Source of the DNA: a virus
Length of the DNA: 48,997 nt
Reading direction: 5' to 3' (one strand)
IMG/VR virus record: IMGVR_UViG_3300031766_000012
Location: 1-48,997 of that record
Every line of letters begins with the position of its first letter. The stretch's first letter is position 1. Shown here one piece after another: positions 39,476-46,331 of this stretch. The translations under genes were made by a program, and so were the position numbers. Below the pieces are notes generated by a model. The model ran no database searches. It was not told the origin of the DNA and saw only the letters and a list, made by a program, of their open reading frames with translations.

Positions 39476-39997
39476 ATGAAAGTATCAAAAGAATTATTAA
39501 ACCACATCGAGGCAGCTAACCTTAAAACTAAGGCTTGGGTTGCTGAAGATCCTAAGAATCGTTGGGCAGGACTTTATCCTACTGACGTAAGGCATTGGGA
39601 AGATCGTGGTATCTTTACACTTGCTCAGCTCGAAAGAGATGAGTTAATCACTCACATTTACGAAGGTCATAAGGATGCTTATGGCACGAAAGGTCGTCAT
39701 TACGACTTTGACGCAATGTCTCTTGAGCAGCTTAAAGCTGAAGCTGATTCAATCAGCTCTGCAATTGCTGAAGAAATGGAAAGAATGGAAGCTCAAGAAA
39801 GAGCTAGCATTGCTAAATTCGAGAATCAGATCTCTGATCTTGAAAATATGGGTGCATCTCGCGAAGACGCTCTTCGTTGGATGCTTGATGCTGAAGGTCT
39901 CAAAGATGAGTATGATGTTGGATTTGTCCAATATACCTTCGGTCTTCCTTATACGTATATGAAGGAAGAATTAACTGCTGCATTGAAGGTGGCATAA
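39476..39997 (+). CDS. Conserved hypothetical early protein
   Basis: 173 residues from the ATG at 39476 (TAAGGAG 6 nt upstream). KAWVAEDPKNRWAGLYPTDVRHWEDRGIFT, then YDFDAMSLEQLKAEA and a long helical middle. The N-terminal pattern recurs in many phages. G+C is slightly higher than in the neighbours. Function unknown. Confidence 0.75.
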   Translation: MKVSKELLNHIEAANLKTKAWVAEDPKNRWAGLYPTDVRHWEDRGIFTLAQLERDELITHIYEGHKDAYGTKGRHYDFDAMSLEQLKAEADSISSAIAEEMERMEAQERASIAKFENQISDLENMGASREDALRWMLDAEGLKDEYDVGFVQYTFGLPYTYMKEELTAALKVA

Positions 39998-40062
39998 TGA
40001 TAGTTAAAACAATAATTTTAACATTTTATTTCACACTTATGATAGTGTGGGGAGAAGACTAA
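39997..40062 (+). CDS. Single-helix membrane microprotein
   Basis: 21 residues (MIVKTIILTFYFTLMIVWGED), essentially one TM helix. Starts on the previous stop and ends 2 nt before the next ATG, with GGGGAG inside as RBS for the next gene. May be translated or just a spacer. Confidence 0.4.
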   Translation: MIVKTIILTFYFTLMIVWGED

Positions 40063-40064
40063 TA

Positions 40065-40499
40065 ATGAAAGTAATATTTGATGTTGATGGAACTCTTATG
40101 GATATAGAACATAGGAGAGTACATCTTCAAAATGGTAATAACGATTGGGAAGCATTTAACAATGCAATGGAGCATGATACTCCAAACTTTCCAATTATGC
40201 AAATCGCAAGAGAAATGTCCGATGTAGGTCATGAGATTGTAATTTGTTCTGCAAGAAACGAAAGACATAGAGATATCACTGAATCTCAAATCAGAGATTG
40301 TGGTGTAGATTTTATGCATTGTTTTCTTAGAGGTGACGATGATTTTAGACCTGATGAAGTATTCAAGCAAGATGTTCTTGATGCTCTTATCGCTCAAGAT
40401 TGGAAACCAGATCTTGTGTTTGACGACAGAAATAAAGTTGTCGACATGTGGAGACGAAACGGACTTGTGTGTGTTCAAGTAGCTGAAGGAGATTTTTAA
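40065..40499 (+). CDS. HAD-family phosphatase (polynucleotide-kinase-3'-phosphatase-like)
   Basis: 144 residues from the ATG at 40065. VIFDVDGTLMDIEHRR is HAD motif I with the HRR signature of PNK phosphatase-like proteins; IVICSARNERHRD is motif II, KPDLVFDDRNKVVDMWR motif IV. Removes phosphates, possibly 3'-phosphates of nucleic acids or nucleotides. Expressed early from P7. It lacks a capsid-targeting peptide, unlike the HAD at 26682. Confidence 0.82.
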   Translation: MKVIFDVDGTLMDIEHRRVHLQNGNNDWEAFNNAMEHDTPNFPIMQIAREMSDVGHEIVICSARNERHRDITESQIRDCGVDFMHCFLRGDDDFRPDEVFKQDVLDALIAQDWKPDLVFDDRNKVVDMWRRNGLVCVQVAEGDF

Positions 40500-40604
40500 G
40501 TGGGAAAGTTTAGACAATGGTTCAGAGAATGGTTTGATACACAACTTGAAAAATCTCTGCAGCGACAAGCAAATAAAATGTTTAAAAAAAGTGAAAAAAA
40601 GTGA
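40500..40604 (+). CDS. Tiny basic protein, GTG start
   Basis: 34 residues (MGKFRQWFREWFDTQLEKSL... with a Lys-rich end). GTG overlaps the preceding TAA region; the last codons run into the A-tract before P8. Amphipathic helix. Weakly supported. Confidence 0.4.
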   Translation: MGKFRQWFREWFDTQLEKSLQRQANKMFKKSEKK

Positions 40605-40613
40605 AAAAAAGCA

Positions 40614-40642
40614 TGTACATTTGCGAAAGGATATGGTATAAT
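40614..40642 (+). promoter_or_regulatory. Early promoter P8
   Basis: TGTACA 40614-40619, 17-bp spacer, TGG-TATAAT (40637-40642); two GTGAAAAAAA units directly upstream. Leader ends in GTAAGGAGTG. Confidence 0.88.
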
Positions 40643-40681
40643 ATCCCTATATTAAATAATAAAACACTGTAAGGAGTGCAT

Positions 40682-40966
40682 ATGAAAAAAAGTGAAATAG
40701 TAAAATTAGCAACTTTGATAGCTAAAATCGATAATAACGAAACTTTAAGTACTGTTATTAATCTTGTTAAAGATCAACAAAAAAACATTAGAGCTACAGC
40801 AAATATGCTTGTAAAAGCTACTTTGTCTGTTGGTGATAAAGTGAAAGTTAACAGCAGAAAAATCACCGAAAACGGTGTAGTTGTTAAAATTAACAGAACT
40901 AAAGCTGAAGTCAAAATTGACGGAAGAATTTGGAACTGTCCACTATCAATGTTGGAGGTTGTATAA
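40682..40966 (+). CDS. Small early protein with SH3/KOW-like C-terminus
   Basis: 94 residues from the ATG at 40682. N-terminal helix bundle; C-terminal beta part VGDKVKVNSR...GVVVKINRTKAEVKIDGRIW looks like a KOW or SH3 barrel. Might bind nucleic acid or ribosome. Overlaps the next ATG. Confidence 0.65.
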   Translation: MKKSEIVKLATLIAKIDNNETLSTVINLVKDQQKNIRATANMLVKATLSVGDKVKVNSRKITENGVVVKINRTKAEVKIDGRIWNCPLSMLEVV

Positions 40967-41154
40967 TGTACGTAGCTAGACTTACACACATAGCAACTGG
41001 CTATCCCGCACAAGTCGAAATATCACTTTTCGACTACTTAAACTTCAAAGTTTTTAAAAGTGGATATGAGCTACTTTGTAGCTCTATAGAATCTAAACTC
41101 GGAATTGATTTCGAGTTAGATTATTTTATTGATGGTGTAGATCATGTCAAATAA
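40966..41154 (+). CDS. Hypothetical early protein
   Basis: 62 residues from the ATG at 40966 (GGAGG upstream). YVARLTHIATGYPAQVEISLF then a helical and acidic end. No family recognised. Overlaps both neighbours. Confidence 0.6.
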   Translation: MYVARLTHIATGYPAQVEISLFDYLNFKVFKSGYELLCSSIESKLGIDFELDYFIDGVDHVK

Positions 41155-41473
41155 ATTTTCATTCGAAAATTTAGATAGAACCGAATACTCTGTAGGAGGT
41201 TCTAAAAGGGGTGAAATTTGGGCATCATTTGCAGATCTAAGAGATCTTTTAGGAGAACCAGCTTTCGAAGGAAAAGGTGATAAAATCACTACTGAATTTG
41301 TAGTAAAATGGACAGATAATTCAAACGAAGATACTGGAACATTTGCTTTATACGATTGGCATTACGCACGAAACTTTGGTAATGATTACGAAGTAATTCA
41401 ATGGAATATTGGTGGACATACGTTTAACGATGTCCTTGCAGTTGACGCTTTATTGGAGAAGAAAAATGCGTAG
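41144..41473 (+). CDS. Conserved hypothetical early protein
   Basis: 109 residues. YSVGGSKRGEIWASFADLRDLLGEP, EFVVKWTD, TFALYDWHYA, IQWNIGGHT. A family found in many phages and some plasmids, unknown role, compact alpha/beta fold. Overlaps both neighbours. Confidence 0.7.
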   Translation: MSNKFSFENLDRTEYSVGGSKRGEIWASFADLRDLLGEPAFEGKGDKITTEFVVKWTDNSNEDTGTFALYDWHYARNFGNDYEVIQWNIGGHTFNDVLAVDALLEKKNA

Positions 41474-41720
41474 TTCAGAAAATTTTATAACAACTTTAGA
41501 TCCTCATTGCATGTTCGGAATGGAAGAACTCAAAAGCATTAGGAAAAGTATTAGTATTGCTAATAGCGAAATGCCTAAAGCAAGACTAAGGGTAGAAGTA
41601 AAAGCGAGAGGACCTCGAAGAGTACACGCAATTGCTGATGGTTTACCACGACATGCTTATGATATGTGGTTACCTATTCGTCATGCAGAAAGATTAGACG
41701 TATATGTCTACAGGAAATAA
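41466..41720 (+). CDS. Hypothetical early protein
   Basis: 84 residues from the ATG at 41466 (GGAGAA upstream). RLRVEVKARGPRRVHAIADGLPR is basic; the end is DVYVYRK. Overlaps neighbours. Function unknown. Confidence 0.6.
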   Translation: MRSSENFITTLDPHCMFGMEELKSIRKSISIANSEMPKARLRVEVKARGPRRVHAIADGLPRHAYDMWLPIRHAERLDVYVYRK

Positions 41721-41977
41721 TGTTTGAACCAACCAAAACCACGATATTCGGAGAATTCCCAAATGGAATTCAAAGACTTTATAAATTCGAAAATGGTTAT
41801 GGTGCTTCTGTTGTTATGCACAGTGGTAGTTATGGTAATAAAAAAGGTTTATGGGAACTTGCAGTTCTCGACGAAAAAGGAGATATTTGTTATCACACAC
41901 CGATAACTCAAGACGTTATAGGTCATTTAACAGATACTAAATTACAAGAGATCTTAAAAGAGATTTCTGAACTGTGA
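41720..41977 (+). CDS. Conserved hypothetical early protein
   Basis: 85 residues from the ATG at 41720. YKFENGYGASVVMHSGSYGNKKGLWELAVL and CYHTPITQDVIGHLT blocks recur in T4-like phages. All-beta. Function unknown. Last gene of the P8 unit. Confidence 0.7.
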   Translation: MFEPTKTTIFGEFPNGIQRLYKFENGYGASVVMHSGSYGNKKGLWELAVLDEKGDICYHTPITQDVIGHLTDTKLQEILKEISEL

Positions 41978-42015
41978 CTAAAATGTTACAGTTCGAAAAA
42001 AAGTGAAAAAAAGCA

Positions 42016-42044
42016 TGTACAAATGCTTTAAAATAGGGTATAAT
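42016..42044 (+). promoter_or_regulatory. Early promoter P9
   Basis: TGTACA 42016-42021, 17-bp spacer, GGG-TATAAT (42039-42044), slightly off the extended -10. Preceded by an inverted repeat near 41969-41994 and A-tracts; leader ends in GTAAGGAGTG. Confidence 0.85.
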
Positions 42045-42082
42045 ATCCCCTATAAATTAAACAAATCATGTAAGGAGTGATT

Positions 42083-42364
42083 ATGGATAGATTAGCATTA
42101 ATCAAAAAAATAGCAGAAAAGCAGCGCGAAGAAAAGCAATTCCAAGAAAGCATTGCAAAACTAGATGAGCGGAAAGCTGCTATTAAAGCAACTCAAAAGT
42201 TGACAAAGACTGTAAAAGCAGCAGGTAGACAAGCACCTTCAAGCTTAGATTGTTTTTCAAGCGAAAATATGTATTATACTGATAAGCAGAATCAAGAGTT
42301 TTTAGATGGTTCTTCTTACATGGATACGTATAGAGCTACAAAATTCAGTGACGGAGAATGGTAA
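42083..42364 (+). CDS. Hypothetical early protein
   Basis: 93 residues from the ATG at 42083. Charged coiled-coil start (LALIKKIAEKQREEKQFQES), then an acidic, aromatic end. The stop overlaps the next ATG. Function unknown. Confidence 0.65.
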   Translation: MDRLALIKKIAEKQREEKQFQESIAKLDERKAAIKATQKLTKTVKAAGRQAPSSLDCFSSENMYYTDKQNQEFLDGSSYMDTYRATKFSDGEW

Positions 42365-42534
42365 TGTCATTCACGAATAAAGAATTGTTTGTTAGACGAG
42401 CAAGATCACTGCAAAGAGCAGCTGATCGAGCTCAAAACCCAGACTTTAAAGATCTGTGGAATAATATGCTTGATAAGCTTATCGCGCAAGAAAAAGCACG
42501 AGCAACCGAGAAAGGATATGACACAATACACTGA
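42364..42534 (+). CDS. Small early protein
   Basis: 56 residues, helical and basic (LFVRRARSLQRAADRAQNP). Overlaps genes on both sides. Function unknown. Confidence 0.55.
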   Translation: MSFTNKELFVRRARSLQRAADRAQNPDFKDLWNNMLDKLIAQEKARATEKGYDTIH

Positions 42535-42778
42535 TAGAGTAGAGTATCAAAAAATGTTATTTGCAGCAGAAGATTGGGCAAAACAAGTTTCATTTGTGCA
42601 TGCGCATTCATTAACCTCAATGCATTATGCAGAAGGTAGAAACGATGGATCTGTCATGGACATTGGTTATAATAGTGGCGTTATTAAACGTGAAATAAGA
42701 TCAACTGGAGAAGTTGTTTGGTTCGGTAAAAGACTAAAAGGTGAAGCTTTGGTTGATGAATTTAGAAGGAGATCATAA
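42518..42778 (+). CDS. Hypothetical early protein
   Basis: 86 residues from the ATG at 42518 (AAAGGA upstream). FAAEDWAKQVSFVHAHSLTSMHYAEGRNDG and EVVWFGKRLKG. Overlaps the next ATG. Function unknown. Confidence 0.6.
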   Translation: MTQYTDRVEYQKMLFAAEDWAKQVSFVHAHSLTSMHYAEGRNDGSVMDIGYNSGVIKREIRSTGEVVWFGKRLKGEALVDEFRRRS

Positions 42779-43104
42779 TGGGTATGACAAATTTTTATAG
42801 TGGTGGTATGAGATACTCACCGTGTGGCAGAAAGCGAAAAACAAATGCTTATAAAACAAAGAAGCGCACCCCTGATTCTTTTAGCGTATATACACCAACG
42901 CAACGCGAATTAGATTCACACCAGGCGCGATTAAACTTCAATAAGAAGTACCCAAGTTACGTCCCAGATAGAAAAACTGACATTACGCGTCATGACGATT
43001 CTTGGAAACTCGAAGAGAGTAAGAAATTTACAGTTGCACCAGCGTACAATAAAGGTGCATATCAAGTCATACCTCAATCCGATTTGGAACATATAGGTAA
43101 ATAG
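42778..43104 (+). CDS. Conserved hypothetical early protein
   Basis: 108 residues, basic. The C-terminal part DDSWKLEESKKFTVAPAYNKGAYQVI fits a pattern from T4-like marine phages. AGGAG precedes the ATG. Followed by the hairpin RNA. Confidence 0.7.
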   Translation: MGMTNFYSGGMRYSPCGRKRKTNAYKTKKRTPDSFSVYTPTQRELDSHQARLNFNKKYPSYVPDRKTDITRHDDSWKLEESKKFTVAPAYNKGAYQVIPQSDLEHIGK

Positions 43105-43107
43105 TTT

Positions 43108-43171
43108 TGACCGATACGATGCAATTTTCTCGCAACGAGAGACACTCCTTATCGCCGCATCGTATCGGTCA
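43108..43171 (+). ncRNA. Long-stem hairpin RNA with loop complementary to early-gene ribosome binding sites
   Basis: Arms TGACCGATACGATGC (43108-43122) and GCATCGTATCGGTCA (43157-43171) form a perfect 15-bp stem. The 34-nt loop holds a small hairpin (TCTCG-CAA-CGAGA, 43128-43140) and then unpaired ACACTCCTTA (43142-43151). CACTCCTTA is the exact complement of TAAGGAGTG, the RBS of the four leaders at 5608, 39464, 40670 and 42071. It is G+C-rich relative to its surroundings. Candidate trans-acting RNA or a 16S anti-SD mimic; RNase III could release it. Confidence 0.6.
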
Positions 43172-43180
43172 TCTTTCATT

Positions 43181-43624
43181 ATGAAGTATAAAAATACCAA
43201 AATAACATCCGATTTTATAAAGCATAGAGATAAGCTAGCTTCAGATCTAAGTGGAGAAAATACCACATTTAGAGCAGATTTCGAATGGCCCGAATGGTAT
43301 TTAGGAAAAGTTATTCCAGAAGAATCGTTACATGAAAGGTTCTATGGTTATTCATATGATACAACGCATCCTAATTATGGTAAATGTGAATTTAAATACT
43401 TACCAAAATCAGGATTAGTACACATCGGATTATATACACAAAGACAGCAATTTGATAGTTATATATTTTGGAATTGGACTAAAAAATTTGGTACATTTGA
43501 AGAAGGAAATACTATCGATTTTGAATTAATTGATGTTGTATCAAGAGATTTTGTTAATAAAAAAATCGATTATGTTAAATTTGATTATAATAAGCATGTA
43601 CTTAACGATCAAAATGTGGTATAA
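43181..43624 (+). CDS. Hypothetical protein after the hairpin RNA
   Basis: 147 residues. WPEWYLGKVIPEESLHERFYGYSYDTTHPN and a beta-rich middle. No SD before the ATG at 43181, so it may be weakly or conditionally translated. Its 3' end contains promoter P10. Function unknown. Confidence 0.6.
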   Translation: MKYKNTKITSDFIKHRDKLASDLSGENTTFRADFEWPEWYLGKVIPEESLHERFYGYSYDTTHPNYGKCEFKYLPKSGLVHIGLYTQRQQFDSYIFWNWTKKFGTFEEGNTIDFELIDVVSRDFVNKKIDYVKFDYNKHVLNDQNVV

Positions 43625-43625
43625 T
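43597..43625 (+). promoter_or_regulatory. Early promoter P10
   Basis: TGTACT 43597-43602, 17-bp spacer, TGG-TATAAT (43620-43625), overlapping the end of the previous gene. Drives the gene at 43654 and probably peroxiredoxin, gp33, gp59 and gp32. Confidence 0.85.
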
Positions 43626-43653
43626 ATACCCTATATAATGATAAGGATTAATT

Positions 43654-44820
43654 ATGGCTAAAACAGCAACAGAAAAGAAAAGAATTAAAATGCGTGGTAA
43701 CCGTAGGAGTATCGAAGATATTCATATGGGACCAGAACCAGATTTTCGTGGTCAAGAAGTATCTGAAGATATGTACGGATCTACGTGGGCAAGAGCAGCA
43801 AATTGGTATAATTATTTCTATGCACCAAAAGATTATCAATCTGATATATTAAAATATGCTGAAGAAGTATTAGGATATTCTAAAAAAGAAGTATCATCAC
43901 TTAAAAAGTTATCTGATTGGCAATTGAACGATGGTGTAAAAATGATATGTAAATTACATTTTAGAGGATTGCCTCAACCAGAAAAGTACATAATACGTGC
44001 AAAAGAAGAAATAGCTACTAAGATTGAATTAGCTAAAACAGTTGTAGAAGAAGCAAAAGCAGCAAAGAAAGCTGCACCACCACCCATCTCAATTCAAACA
44101 AGAATTAAGAATAAAGTATATGATACAATTTATGAAGATTGGGATTGGATTATTGATGGTTGGATAGAAGGTGATTTTAAAAGATCAATTGATGTATATG
44201 AATTATTTAATAGATATCAATTAAAAGGTCAAGCAGTAACAATATTTGGTGATTTTGTAAGAGGCGAATACGAAGTTGTATCAGACTCTGTCAATAATAA
44301 ATGTGATCAAGCTGTAGAAGCATATCAGCATATATCAAAAACAAATCAAAAGAAAATGCTTAAACTTATGGAAGGAGTATTTTCAGATCTCGAACGAGTG
44401 CAAATGGCTGCAAAAGCATCAAGATTACCTCGTAAGAAAAAGGTCAAAGCGTCAGATAAACAAATCGTAAATCTAAATTATTTACAAGAAGATGTAGACG
44501 CAAAACTAGTTTCAATTAATCCAGTAATGATTCCAACAAATAATAGGTTGTTTGTATATAACGTTAAAACACGAAAATTAACAATGTATATATCAGATGC
44601 AGCTAAAGGATTTGAAGTGAGAGGATCAACGCTATACAATTGGAATGAGGATCATTCTAAAATTACAACTCTTAGAAAACCTCAAGAAATTTTACCTCAA
44701 ATATTGAGTAAAACCGAACGTCAAATCGACAACCTATGGGACACTTTTACAACCAAGATCGGTGTACCCAATGGAAGAATTAATAAAGATTGTATCTTGG
44801 TAAGGGTATCTGATAAATGA
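43654..44820 (+). CDS. Conserved T4-like phage protein of unknown function
   Basis: 388 residues. Helical first half with a long Glu/Lys/Ala helix near 120-145; then ASRLPRKKKVKASDKQIVNL, SINPVMIPTNNRLFVYNVKTRKL and GRINKDCILVRVSDK. The second half is a pattern I know from T4-like cyanophages and relatives. ATGA overlap with peroxiredoxin. May bind DNA; function not established. Confidence 0.75.
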   Translation: MAKTATEKKRIKMRGNRRSIEDIHMGPEPDFRGQEVSEDMYGSTWARAANWYNYFYAPKDYQSDILKYAEEVLGYSKKEVSSLKKLSDWQLNDGVKMICKLHFRGLPQPEKYIIRAKEEIATKIELAKTVVEEAKAAKKAAPPPISIQTRIKNKVYDTIYEDWDWIIDGWIEGDFKRSIDVYELFNRYQLKGQAVTIFGDFVRGEYEVVSDSVNNKCDQAVEAYQHISKTNQKKMLKLMEGVFSDLERVQMAAKASRLPRKKKVKASDKQIVNLNYLQEDVDAKLVSINPVMIPTNNRLFVYNVKTRKLTMYISDAAKGFEVRGSTLYNWNEDHSKITTLRKPQEILPQILSKTERQIDNLWDTFTTKIGVPNGRINKDCILVRVSDK

Positions 44821-45293
44821 AACATATCAACTTTAATAATGTTCCGGAAGGAATGTTAACTGGAGAGGAAGTCTTCGGTGGAAAAACGGTACTTGTATTT
44901 GGCTTGCCAGGTGCATTTACGCCTACGTGTAGTACAAAACAACTTCCAACATATGATGAAATGTATGATCAATTCATCGAAGCAGGAATAGATGAAGTAT
45001 ATTGCACATCGGTAAACGATGGATTTGTAATGAAAGCTTGGTTTGAAAGCCAAGATATAAAAAACGTAAAATATCTTTCTGATGGAAACGGAGAATTTGC
45101 ATCATGGATGGGAATGTACGTATCTAAATTTAATATGGGCTTTGGTCAAAGATCATGGAGATATGCAGCGATTATCAAAGACGGAATCACGTCGGAAATG
45201 TTTGCTGAAGAAGGACAAACAGATAATCATGATCAAGATCCATATAAAATTTCTACACCAGAAAATGTGTTAGAAAGTTTAAATAATGACTGA
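44817..45293 (+). CDS. Peroxiredoxin, Prx5/AhpE-like
   Basis: 158 residues. LVFGLPGAFTPTCSTKQLP contains the peroxidatic Cys motif (PxxxT-x-x-C); Arg in GFGQRSWRYAAII is the conserved active-site partner. No resolving Cys is obvious in the usual position. Reduces H2O2 or organic peroxides; with the glutaredoxin it could protect the infected cell from oxidative stress. Confidence 0.92.
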   Translation: MKHINFNNVPEGMLTGEEVFGGKTVLVFGLPGAFTPTCSTKQLPTYDEMYDQFIEAGIDEVYCTSVNDGFVMKAWFESQDIKNVKYLSDGNGEFASWMGMYVSKFNMGFGQRSWRYAAIIKDGITSEMFAEEGQTDNHDQDPYKISTPENVLESLNND

Positions 45294-45528
45294 TCCTTTA
45301 GAACATAAAATAATGACTAAGAAAAGATTCAATATCGCTGTTGAATCTTTAGTCGCTAAAGATAATATGTCTTATTTAGATGCCATGTCTCATATTATAG
45401 AGACACGAGGGATGGATTATGCAAACATTAAAAAGTTGCTATCTCCATCATTGAAACAAAAAATAGAAGCGGAAGCTACTAATAACAATTTAATTAAAGC
45501 AAAAAAAGGAAATAAATTACCTGTATGA
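45286..45528 (+). CDS. 33: Late transcription co-activator, T4 gp33 family
   Basis: 80 residues. NMSYLDAMSHIIETRGMDYANIKKLLSP and IEAEATNNNLIK match the core of T4 gp33 (GMSYLEA... then KIQSEAIDENLL). gp33 binds RNA polymerase and the sliding clamp to activate TATAAATA promoters together with gp55. T4 gp33 is about 112 residues; the N-terminal part is shorter here. Same order as T4: 33, 59, 32. Confidence 0.87.
   Translation: MTDPLEHKIMTKKRFNIAVESLVAKDNMSYLDAMSHIIETRGMDYANIKKLLSPSLKQKIEAEATNNNLIKAKKGNKLPV
45315..45354 (+). promoter_or_regulatory. RNA hairpin inside the start of gene 33
   Basis: GACTAA-(GAAA)-AGATTCAA (45315-45332) pairs with TTGAATCTTTAGTC (45341-45354): 14 bp with a 4-nt bulge and an 8-nt loop. 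It begins on the G of an in-frame ATG (45313-45315). It may lower translation or block use of that internal start. Confidence 0.4.
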
Positions 45529-45686
45529 AACGATTCTGGCAAATTTGGAAATATGCACTTGGATCTTTTAATGATGAAGATACCAAACCTGTAGAGGACC
45601 AAATTACTATCATTCGAACAGTAGTACTATTAGTTAATCTAATGTGTGCCATGTTGATTATGGCTAATATTGTTAAAGGTTGGTAA
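45525..45686 (+). CDS. Small membrane protein between genes 33 and 59
   Basis: 53 residues with one C-terminal TM helix (TVVLLVNLMCAMLIMANIV). ATGA overlap with gene 33 and one-base overlap with 59. Function unknown; takes the place of dsbA in T4 order. Confidence 0.6.
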   Translation: MKRFWQIWKYALGSFNDEDTKPVEDQITIIRTVVLLVNLMCAMLIMANIVKGW

Positions 45687-46282
45687 TGGATCCTTTTGAA
45701 TCATACAAATTATACAATGCTTTAAAGCTTCACTTTGAGAGTGATTCATATGATGCAGTTAAATACAATTTTAAATCAAATGTATCATCTAAATCATTCT
45801 TTAAAAGGAAGGACAAGTTTTTCTTTGCTAAGTTGGCGAAACATCATGGCAAAGAATTAAAAATGTATTTTGTATCTAATTTTATAAATGACGTATCTTA
45901 CGTCGGTGATATGATAAATGAAGATGGTGAAAAGAACTTTATGAAAATGAAAAAGTTTCATGAATCTTTACACTATAGCTTTGAAAAAGATATAAATACA
46001 TTAGGTAACTATATAGATGTTAACGCATACAACTTTGACACTATACTAGAAAGTAAAGATGGACAACATCCTATAGTTATCAAACTTTGGTTGCAGGATG
46101 AAATACAATTGGAAACAATCGTAATTCTGAATGCAATCTTAGGGTTTATAGATCGTGAATCGAAGAATATTACTGAAACCATTATGTGGCCAAGTATAAA
46201 ACGGAAAGTTACGAAATATGAACCATTCATTAAGTTCCAAGCAGTTAGCTGTAAGGAAATAGTGAAGAATATTATATTATGA
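45686..46282 (+). CDS. 59: Helicase loader, T4 gp59 family
   Basis: 198 residues from the ATG at 45686 (T4 gp59 about 217). MDPFESYKLYNALKLHFESD, SFFKRKDKFFFAKLAKHHG, LKMYFVSNF are characteristic. Loads gp41 on gp32-coated ssDNA at forks and recombination intermediates. Position next to gene 32 as in T4. Confidence 0.9.
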   Translation: MDPFESYKLYNALKLHFESDSYDAVKYNFKSNVSSKSFFKRKDKFFFAKLAKHHGKELKMYFVSNFINDVSYVGDMINEDGEKNFMKMKKFHESLHYSFEKDINTLGNYIDVNAYNFDTILESKDGQHPIVIKLWLQDEIQLETIVILNAILGFIDRESKNITETIMWPSIKRKVTKYEPFIKFQAVSCKEIVKNIIL

Positions 46283-46331
46283 ATATGAGTGAAATACACT
46301 GTAAATATAACGCAATACAACGGAGAATAAT

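Noticed and set aside
40059-40568. 169-codon - strand ORF
   Set aside because: Antisense to the HAD phosphatase with its three motifs; composition is not protein-like.
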